Of a DNA stretch of 64,000 nucleotides, positions 1 to 9,200 are shown in pieces. Origin of the DNA: an uncultured Clostridia bacterium (GTDB taxonomy: Bacteria; Bacillota; Clostridia; TANB77; CAG-508). Position numbers and translations under genes: made by a program. Positions within the stretch are counted from its first letter, which is position 1. Each line of letters begins with the position of its first letter. The stretch lies in contig CAKPCL010000001.1 in NCBI GenBank assembly GCA_934141605.1, forward strand, positions 161,694-225,693, written 5' to 3'. The notes under the pieces were generated by a model. It worked only from the letters and a program-made list of their open reading frames with translations. It searched no databases and had not been told where the DNA came from.

Positions 1-1
1 T

Positions 2-118
2 CCAAAGGATTTGCTTGTTGCTCCTGAGTGGAATTTGCATAAAAAGTGGGTTTTAAATGGTTTTGATAAAATTTTGAGAGAACAAAATTTGTGGCAAGGG
101 AAATATTATAATCATTAA
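2..118 (+). CDS. C-terminal end of an unknown protein (partial)
   Basis: The frame starting at base 2 stays open for 38 codons and ends in TAA at 116-118. The tail includes PEWNLHKKW and LWQGKYYNH. The start lies outside the window. I do not recognise the family; the even reading and normal codon use suggest a real gene end rather than a chance frame. Confidence 0.5.
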   Translation, partial: PKDLLVAPEWNLHKKWVLNGFDKILREQNLWQGKYYNH

Positions 119-138
119 TTTTTTTACAAGAATATCAA

Positions 139-678
139 TTAAAATTGGTATTCTTGTAAAACTTTTCCGTCTACTCTTTTCAGTATAATTTTATTTTCTT
201 CTATTATAATATAGCTATGTTCTGTATTACATTTAGGAAGTGATATTGAACCTGGATTTGCAAATATATATCCTTCTTTTTCTTGTATAAATCCTTGGTG
301 TATATGTCCATATATCATTATATCAAAATCTTCATATGGTATATTTTCTATGTTGTATTTATGCCCATGTGTAAAATAAAAATTCTTTCCATTTATTTTC
401 ATTAATATATGGTCTTCAAATTTAAATTCTGATATCATTTCATCTACTTCTGCGTCGCAATTGCCTTTAACTACTAACAATTTTTCTTTTAATGAATTTA
501 AAATTTCTGCCACTTTCATTGGTTCATATTCTTGGCTTAATTCATTTCTTGGTCCGTGATAATATAAATCACCAAGTACTATTATTTTGTCTACTTTTTC
601 TCTTTCTTCTATCTCTTTTATTTTTTTTGCATAATATCCTGAACCATGGATATCTGATATTACTAATGCTTTCATCAT
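139..678 (-). CDS. yfcE: YfcE-type metallophosphoesterase (phosphodiesterase)
   Basis: A 179-residue calcineurin-like phosphoesterase. The metal-binding motifs are in order: SDIHG (near residue 8), GDLYYHGPRNEL (near 37), GNCDAEVD (near 72), THGH (near 104) and YGHIHQG (near 122), followed by NPGSISLPK. The GPRN and GNCDxEVD variants match the E. coli YfcE subfamily, a manganese-dependent phosphodiesterase active on model substrates with no firmly known natural substrate. It is full length and cytosolic. Two ATGs are adjacent at 678 and 675, preceded by an AAAGG ribosome site. It converges with the partial gene at 118. Confidence 0.9.
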   Translation of the reverse strand: MMKALVISDIHGSGYYAKKIKEIEEREKVDKIIVLGDLYYHGPRNELSQEYEPMKVAEILNSLKEKLLVVKGNCDAEVDEMISEFKFEDHILMKINGKNFYFTHGHKYNIENIPYEDFDIMIYGHIHQGFIQEKEGYIFANPGSISLPKCNTEHSYIIIEENKIILKRVDGKVLQEYQF

Positions 679-767
679 ATTTTTCCTTTCACTTTTATTT
701 TAATTTACTTTATTAAGTATATCATAATTCACGAAAATTTTAAATATATTTATTTGGGGTGTTTTAA

Positions 768-1832
768 TTGATAATAAAATCATTTAAAATAAACAAAAAA
801 ATATTATTTTCTATAATTTCTGTTTTTATTATTATTGCACTAGTTTCAGGTTGCTTTTTAATGTCTAAATCAGTAGACACTAATTTACTAATTTTTTGGA
901 ACAAATTCTCTACTATTGATTTAAATGAAAACAAAGATTATATAAAGTGGGTTGATTTTAAAATAACATCTGATGTACTATCCAAAACAGCAAAATTAGA
1001 TATAGACTCCCACAACTCTGATTCAGAAATTAAGTATAATTGGATTGAGCTTTTAGCATATCTTGCATGTAAAAATGGTGGAAACTTTAAAAATTTTAGT
1101 CAAAATGATTTAAATAAGTTGATAGAACAATTAAAAAGTGGCAAAACAATGACTGATATTACTAAAAATATCAAATATTATAATTACTACTATGAAGCTT
1201 ATTCTGCTGTTTTGAGTGAATTTATTGGCAATTATTCAGTAAAAACTGAAGCAGAAGATGGCACAACTTATTTTGAAAACAAATATGGTATAAAAGCATT
1301 TTTACCTATTGCTAAAAATTATGGTTTTAGTCATTATGATGATTTTGGTGCTTCAAGGTCATATGGATTTAAGCGTACTCATTTAGGAAATGATTTAATG
1401 GGTAGCATTGGAACTCCTATTATTGCCGTTGAGTCTGGTACTGTTGAACATATTGGTTGGAATCAATATGGAGGTTGGCGTATTGGTATCAGAAGTTTTG
1501 ATGGCAGAAGATATTATTATTATGCACATTTAAGGAAAAATCACCCTTATGTAGCAGGTCTTGCTGAAGGTTCAAAAGTTAATGCTGGTGATGTTATAGG
1601 TTACTTGGGAATGACGGGCTACAGTTTAAAAGAAAATGTTAATAATATTAATGTTCCTCATTTGCATTTTGGTATGCAACTTATTTTTGATGAATCACAA
1701 GTTGACGGAAATAATGAAATTTGGATTGATGTTTATAATATTATTGAATTCTTAAAGCAAAATCGCTCTACGGTTTTTATGAATAATCCTGATACAAAAG
1801 ATTACGCAAGAAAATTGGATTCCGAAAAATAA
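768..1832 (+). CDS. Membrane-anchored M23 metallopeptidase
   Basis: A 354-residue protein starting at TTG 768, eight bases after a GGGGTG ribosome site. A hydrophobic segment (about residues 12-32) ends in VSGC, which fits a lipobox, so it may be a lipoprotein or a single-pass membrane protein. The C-terminal half is a LytM/M23 domain: HLGNDLMG (first zinc His and Asp, near residue 205), a YYYYAH block and the HLHFGMQ motif near 300. These peptidases cut peptidoglycan cross-links; some Clostridia members act in sporulation or division. The middle region is specific to this type and I cannot assign it a role. An inverted repeat follows the stop. Confidence 0.85.
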   Translation: MIIKSFKINKKILFSIISVFIIIALVSGCFLMSKSVDTNLLIFWNKFSTIDLNENKDYIKWVDFKITSDVLSKTAKLDIDSHNSDSEIKYNWIELLAYLACKNGGNFKNFSQNDLNKLIEQLKSGKTMTDITKNIKYYNYYYEAYSAVLSEFIGNYSVKTEAEDGTTYFENKYGIKAFLPIAKNYGFSHYDDFGASRSYGFKRTHLGNDLMGSIGTPIIAVESGTVEHIGWNQYGGWRIGIRSFDGRRYYYYAHLRKNHPYVAGLAEGSKVNAGDVIGYLGMTGYSLKENVNNINVPHLHFGMQLIFDESQVDGNNEIWIDVYNIIEFLKQNRSTVFMNNPDTKDYARKLDSEK

Positions 1833-1834
1833 AA

Positions 1835-1911
1835 AATTGGGACGATACTTAATTAAAGGTCTGTCCCAATTGGACATTTTGTCCATCTGGGACGGTTCTG
1901 TTTTGACATGG
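1835..1911. repeat. GGGAC/GTCCC inverted-repeat element between convergent genes
   Basis: AATTGGGAC (1835-1843) pairs with GTCCCAATT (1863-1871), and the next stretch, TGGACATTTTGTCCA (1871-1885), is itself a hairpin. Further GGGAC and TGGAC units follow to 1911. It lies between the M23 gene and htrA and could fold as a shared terminator, though there is no good T-run. It resembles dispersed GGGACRG-type palindromic repeats seen in Clostridia genomes; that comparison is from memory. Confidence 0.55.
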
Positions 1912-1914
1912 ACA

Positions 1915-3050
1915 TTATTTTTTTCCGTAAAGTAACTTCTATTATTTTATTTACTTTTCCTCTAGAGATTTGCATTGAAACAACATCATTTGGTTTTTTA
2001 CTATAAATGTATTCTCTTAAGTCGTTCATAGTGTTTAATTCTTTTCCGTCTATTGAAGTGATTATATCTCCTACTTTTAATTCTGTTTTGTATGAAGGGC
2101 CATTTTTGACAATTTCAGCTACATATATTCCTTTATTAAAATTTATATTGTTGTCTAAATATGGTACAACTTCTTTATCATATGCGTATATTCCGATTGT
2201 TGCTTGTTCAAATGTATTGTTGTTTTTAAAGCTTTCAATAACTGGTTTAACTACATTTATTGGAATAGCAAATCCTATTCCTTCTGCTGAGGTTATTTTT
2301 ACAGTATTTATTCCGAATTACTTCTCCGTTTGGATAAATTAATGGTCCTCCACTATTTCCGGGATTTATTGTGGCATCTGTTTGTATTAAATCTGACATA
2401 TATGATATATTTTTTTCTTCTTCAAGTTTTATTGTTCTGTTTTTACTGCTTATAATTCCTGATGTTACTGTTCTTCTAAATTCAAATCCTATGGGGTTTC
2501 CTATTGCGTAAACTGTTTCTCCTATTTTTATTTCGTTTGAATTTCCGAGGCTTACATATTTTAAGTTTTTTGCGTCTATTTTTGTTATTGATAGGTCTAA
2601 ATCTGAGTCACTCCAAACTACATTGCCTTCGTATTTTTTTCCGTCTTCTAGTGTTATATAACATGTGCTGGATTTGCTGCCTGTAACATGTTCATTGCTT
2701 AAAATGTATCCATCTTCTGTTACTATTATTCCTGTTCCTAGTCCTAGTGAATATTCATCACTGCTGGAAAATATTGATGATCCATTGTTTTTTAATTTTG
2801 AAATTCCTACTATACTTTCCATTGTTTCTTCTAATGTGTCTGATACGGTTTTACTGTTTTCTATTGTTTTTTCCACAGTTTGTTCGTTTATTGTGGATAT
2901 TGTTTTTTGTGTTTCGTAATTTGTGTCATCTATTTCTATGTTTTTGTATGTATAGTATAGATATATGCAAATTAGTGTTATTATGCTTAGTGTTATTATT
3001 GTTAATAGTATTTTTTTTGTTTTGCTTTTTCTTTTATATCTTTTTGGCAT
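1915..3050 (-). CDS. HtrA/DegP-like serine protease needing two +1 frameshifts at CGG
   Basis: An N-terminal membrane anchor (residues about 14-32) is followed by a trypsin-like S1C domain. Triad motifs are SNEHV (His), DLDLS (Asp) and NPGNSGGPL (Ser). In the starting frame the protein goes wrong just after GGPLIYPNGEVI, where the next codon is CGG (2315-2313). Skipping the C gives GINTVKITSAEGIGFAIP, the expected family sequence, and then a PDZ domain (VGDIITSIDGKEL). A second in-frame CGG (1927-1925) follows IIEVTL; skipping its C gives GKK and a TAA at 1917-1915, the usual kind of HtrA C-terminus. Without the second shift the frame runs on into the neighbouring palindromic repeat. Product about 377 residues. 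Alternatives are a pseudogene or sequence errors, which I consider less likely given the same codon at all six sites in the window. Confidence 0.85.
1925..1927 (-). promoter_or_regulatory. Putative +1 recoding site CGG-A (htrA site 2)
   Basis: The context is ACT TTA CGG AAA. It is in frame only after the first +1 shift. Skipping the C gives GGA AAA AAA TAA, so the protein ends properly as VTLGKK. This site is independent support, because the shift supplies a sensible stop. Confidence 0.7.
2313..2315 (-). promoter_or_regulatory. Putative +1 recoding site CGG-A (htrA site 1)
   Basis: The context on the coding strand is GTA ATT CGG AAT A. Reading GTA ATT (C) GGA ATA AAT restores the conserved G-I-N after the catalytic serine loop. 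The codon is in the starting frame (735 bases from the start codon). Confidence 0.75.
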
Positions 3051-3278
3051 TTCGTCCCTCCTGTTTCTATTATGTACTTTTTTTGATTTATTAAACCTGT
3101 TTTTGATTATGTTAAAACAGGTTTTTTCGTTCTATTTTTAGTGTTTTTGATTTTATTTTAGTGTTCTTTTTTGTCGAAAAAAAATTTATTTTAGATAAGT
3201 ATGTCAAAAGCTTGCAAATTATATCTTTTAATAGTATAATTCAATTAATTTTAAATGTGTTTTAAAGAGGTAGTATAT

Positions 3279-6200
3279 ATGGAAAATAAAGAATTTTTTG
3301 AACTAACAAATCCACAAAAATCAATCTGGTATACAGAACAATATTATAATGGCACAACAGTAAATAATATTTGTACTTCTGGTACTGTTTATGGAAAAAT
3401 AAATGAAGATTTGTTAAAACAAGCTATTAAAAATGTTGTAAAACAAAATGATAGTTTTAGAATTCATGTTATTGTAGAAAATAATATTGCAAAACAATAC
3501 ATTTCAGACTATAAAGATTTCAATATTGACATTGAATATATTAATGATGAAGCTGAAATTACAAAAATAGAAAAAGAAGAAGCTAAATATAAATTTGAGG
3601 TTATTGATTCTGATTTATTCAAGTTTAAACTTGCAATTTCAGAAAATAACTTTGCTTGTATTATTTTAACAGTTAATCATTTAATAGCTGATTCTTGGGC
3701 TCTTGGCCTAGTAATTCAAGAAATTTTAAGAAATTATAATGCTCTTAAAAATAATGAGGTAGTAACTCAAGAAACTTTTTCTTATGTAGATTATATTAAC
3801 TCTGAGAAGGAATATAAAGCTAGTAAAAAATTTGAAAATGATAAAGCTTACTGGAACGAAATTTTTGAGACAATTCCAGAACAAGCAACTATTCCAAGTT
3901 TAAATAACAATTTAAAAAATTTATCTTATAATGCTAAAAGATTAAGTTTTGAAATTAATAAGGAACTTTTATCTAGAATTAATGTTTTTTGTAGAGAAAA
4001 TAATATTTCTGTATTTAACTTTTTTATGGCTATTTTCTCAGTTTATATTGGTAGAGTTTCTAATATAGATGATTTTGTAATTGGTACTCCTATTTTAAAT
4101 AGGTCTAATTTTAAAGAAAAGCATACTACTGGTATGTTTGTTAATACTGTTCCTGTTAGGGTAAGTAACTTAAATGATGGTACTTTTAAAAATTTAGCTA
4201 GTAATTTTGCTACTAAAATGATGGGGATTTTGAGACATCAAAAATATTCTTATAATTCAGTTTTGGAAGATTTGAGGGCTAAAAATGAAAATGTTCCAAA
4301 TTTGTATAATATAATTATTTCTTACCAAGTTACTAAGGCTTTTGATGAGAAATTTGGTAATTATAAGACTAATTGGATTTTTAATAATTATTGTGCTAAT
4401 GATTTTAATATTCATATTTATGATATTAATGATACTGGTGATTTGTTTGTTAATTATGATTATTTGATTGATAAGTATTCTGATGAAGATGTTAGGGATA
4501 TTCATAATCGTATTATTCATATGATTAATCAGGTTTTGGATAATAATGATATTGGTTCTTGCGATATTGAGATTGTTACTCCTGATGAGAAAGATAAAAT
4601 TTTAAATGTGTTTAATAATACAAAGGTTGATTATCCTAAGGATAAGACTATTGTTGATTTGTTTGAGGAGCAAGTTGAGAGGACTCCTGATAATGTTGCT
4701 GTGGTTTTTGAAGATAAGCAGTTGACTTATAGAGAATTAAATGAGAAGGCAAATAGATTGGCTAGGCTTTTAGTTTCAAAAGAGATTAAAGCAAATAATT
4801 TTTGTGCAATTATTTTAAATCGTTCTTTTGATATGATTGTTAGTATTTTAGCGGTTTTAAAATCAGGTGCAGCTTATATTCCGATAGATCCAAACTATCC
4901 AAAAGATAGAATCGAATATATTTTAAAAGATAGTAATGTAAAAATAGTTTTGACAGAAAATGAACACATCTCTTCTTTATCTTCTTTTAATTTAAATACA
5001 ATAAACATCAATGATATAGACAACTTATCACTTGACAATAAAAATTTAAATATTAAACAGAATTCAGAGGATTTAAGTTATATTATTTACACTTCAGGCT
5101 CTACTGGAAAGCCAAAAGGCGTTATGCTAAAAAAAGGTTCTTTAATGAATTTAGCAAACTATTGTAATAATTATGTAGAATATTTAAAAAACAATTTATA
5201 TAAAACTATTGTATCAGTTACAACCGTAAGTTTTGATATATTTATCTTTGAAACACTTATATCTCTTCAAAGAGGATTAAAATTAGTTATTGCAAATGAA
5301 AATGCACAAACTAATCCTATATTATTAAATAAAATAATCGAAAAAGAAAATGTAGAAATAATGCAAACCACACCTTCTAGAATCAAATTACTAATCAATG
5401 ATTATGAACATATTCCTTGTTTAAAAAATATTAAATATTTAACTTTAGCAGGTGAACAACTTCCACTATCATTGGTTAATGGTATGAAATTAATATCAAA
5501 TGATATTATAATATATAACGGATATGGTCCAAGTGAAACAACTGTATTTTCAACTTTAACAGACATAACTAATTATTCTCAAATAACTATTGGTAAGCCT
5601 TTAGACAATACCCAAATTTATATATTAGATAATAATAAAAAATTATGCCCTATTGGTATAGCTGGAGAATTATATATTGCAGGAGATGGAGTAGGTAAAG
5701 GATATATAAATAATTCATCATTAACAGAAAAAAGTTTTATTAAAAATATCTTTAATAATAATTCCATTATGTATAAAACTGGGGATATTGGTTTTTATCG
5801 TTCTGATGGTGAAATAGTATGTTTAGGTCGTTCTGATTCTCAAGTAAAAATTAGAGGATTAAGAATTGAATTGTCTGAAATAGAACAACAATTACTTAAA
5901 GTTTCAAACATTTGCAATTGTTGTGTTGTAAAGAAAACATCTAAAAATAGAGATTTTCTATGTGCATATTATACTAAAGAAGGGCCTGTTGATGAAAAAA
6001 ATTTGCGTATTGCTTTAAAACAAAAATTACCACAATATATGATACCTCAATACTTTGTTGAATTAAAGCAATTGCCATATACACCTAATGGAAAAATTGA
6101 TAAAAAATCATTGCCTGAGCCAAAAATAAAGAACACTAATTCAAATGTATTTTATAGAAATGAAACTGATATTTGTCTTGCAAATATTTTAAGTTCTCTT

Positions 6201-9200
6201 TTAGGAATAGATAATATAGACCTTTCTAGTAGTCTTTTAGAATTAGGTGGTGATTCCCTTACAGCTATTAACTTATCTGCAAAAATCAGAGATGTTTTTG
6301 GCGTAGATGTTTATGTAAAAGATATAATATCAAAAAATAGTTTATCAGATTTATCAGATTATATTTCTAGTTTGTCAGTTTCAAATAAAAAATCTTTTGA
6401 AATATTGCCAGCTGAAGAATCTGAATTTTACCCTTTGTCATCTGCTCAAAAAAGAATTTATTATGCTTGTAAAATGATAGGTGATGAAAATATAGTTTAT
6501 AACATACCAGGAGCAATTCTAGTTAATTCAATTTTAGATAAAGAAAAAGTTGAAAAATGTTTTAAAGAAATTATTAAAAAACAAAGCAGTTTTAGAACAT
6601 CATTTATGATGATTAATGATTCAATTATGCAAAAAATAAATAAATCTGTTAATTTTAGTGTTAATACTTTTAAAAGTAAATCAACTGAAATTAATGATTT
6701 AATAAATGCTTTTCCAAAGCCTTTTGATTTGGAAAATGCACCTTTATTGAGAGTTGAACTTCATTATTTAGATAATGGAAAAACCTTATTATTGTTAGAA
6801 TCTCATCATATTATAGTAGATGGTTCATCTCTTGAAATATTAATAGATGAATTTTGCAGATTATATAACAATACGAACATTGAAAATTTAGATATTGAAT
6901 ATAAAGATTTTGCTGTTTGGGAAAATAAATATTTAGAAAGCGATATGGTTAAAGAGGCTGAAAATTATTGGGTAAATAAATTTAAAGATTCAGAAATTCC
7001 TGTTATAAATTTACCTTATGATTTTAGTGTCCCTTCTTCAAAATCATATACAGGAAATACTATATCTAGGCAAATATCTGAAAAGGATTTTGATAAATAT
7101 ATAACTTCTGCTAAAAAATTAGGTGTATCTCCTTATATGTTCTTTTTGTCAACATTATTTGTACTTTTGTATAAGTATACTGGTCAAGAGGAAATTATTG
7201 TTGGAAGTCCTGTTACTGGTAGAAGTAATAATCAATTGCAAAATATCATTGGGATGTTTGTTAATAATATTGCAGTTGACGGTAAAATTGACTCTAGTAA
7301 AAAATTTACTGAATTTTTAAATAATATTAAGCAACAAGTTTTAAGTGATTTGGAATATCAAGATTACCCTTATAATTTATTAGTTAAGAAATTAGATATT
7401 CCTAACAATGGCTCTAATAATCCTTTGTTTGATGTAATGTTTGCTTACCAAAATGCAAATAGTAATAAATTAACTTTAGATGATGAGTCTGTTGAAATTA
7501 TAAAATCTGTTTCTGGTATTTCTAAATTTAATTTATCTATTGAAATAGAGCCTGATACTAGAGTGGTTAATTTGGAATATCGTACCGATTTGTTTAAGGA
7601 AAATACTATTAATAGATTATTTGAGCATTTTATTAATGCTTTAAATGTAATTTCTGATAATAATGATGTTTTAATTAAGGATATTTCAATAATTTCTGAA
7701 GAAGAAAAAAATAAGATATTATATGAGTTTAATGCTACTGCTGTAAATTATCCAAATGATAAAGCGGTAATTGAGTTATTTGAAGAACAAGTTGTAAAAA
7801 CACCTAATAATATAGCTTTAGTATTTGAAGATACTTCTTTAACTTACAAAGAATTAAACGAAAAAGCCAACCAACTAGCTAACTTTATAAAATTGGAAGG
7901 TTTTGTACCCGAAGATGTTATTTGTATTTTAATGGATAAATCTATCGAAATGATTATAGCTATATTAGCTATATTAAAAAATAGATGCGCTTATTTACCT
8001 ATTGATGTTACATATCCACAAGAAAGAATTGAATATATAATTAAAGATTCAAAGTCAAAACTATTGTTGACATCAAAAAACAAAAATACTTTTAATCTTC
8101 CTATAAAATCAATATATATTGATTTAGATAACGATAATATTTACAATTCTAATTATAAAGATAATATATCTATGACCAGAAATAGTACTGATTTAGCTTA
8201 TATAATGTACACTTCTGGAAGTACTGGAAATCCAAAGGGTGTAATGATAGAAAATAAAAGTATTTCAAGACTTATTATTAATAATAATTATATTAAGTTT
8301 TTAAAAAATGACAGAATTCTTCAAACTGGTTCAATTGTCTTTGATGCTTGCACTTTTGAAATATGGGGAGCATTTTTAAATGGATTACCTCTTTATATTA
8401 TAAAAAAAGAAAATTTACTAGATGAAAGTATTTTTCATGAATATGTATTAAAAAATAAAATTACTGTTTTGTGGTTAACAGCTCCATTATTTAATCAATT
8501 ATGCGAAAGTAATCCTCATATGTTTAAAACTGTTAGATGCTTATTAACTGGTGGTGATGTTTTATCCCCAAAACATATAAATATGGCTAAATTAGCAAAT
8601 CCTGATTTAACAATAATTAATGGATATGGTCCAACAGAAAATACTACTTTTTCTTGTTGCTACCAAATAGATAAAAACTATACTGATTCAATACCTATTG
8701 GAGGTCCAATCGCAAATTCAACATGTTATGTTGTTTCACATGATAATAATTTACAACCGGTTGGAATACCTGGAGAGTTATGGGTTGGAGGAGATGGTGT
8801 CGCTAGAGGTTATTTTAATAATGATGAAATGACATCTGATAAATTTATATATTCTAACCTTGTAAATACAAGAATTTACAAAACTGGTGATTTAGTAAAA
8901 TGGGATTCTAATGGTCATTTAATATTTTTAGGTAGAATTGATAATCAAATTAAAATTAGAGGTTTTAGAGTTGAGTTAAGTGAAATAACTACTGTTATTA
9001 ATTCTTATAACAATATTAAAGAAGCATATACTATTTTTGATACTGTCCATAATCAGAAATCAATATGTTCTTATGTAGTTTCTGATAAAAATATTGACTT
9101 TGGAGATTTAAAAAAATATTTAAGTAATCAGCTTCCAAAATATATGATTCCTACTTATTTTATGCAATTGGATTCTTTACCTATAAACCAAAATGGAAAG

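Noticed and set aside
7123..7320. Frame inside the NRPS on the same strand
   Set aside because: Shadow of the NRPS C2 domain; Cys/Leu-rich and without its own signals.
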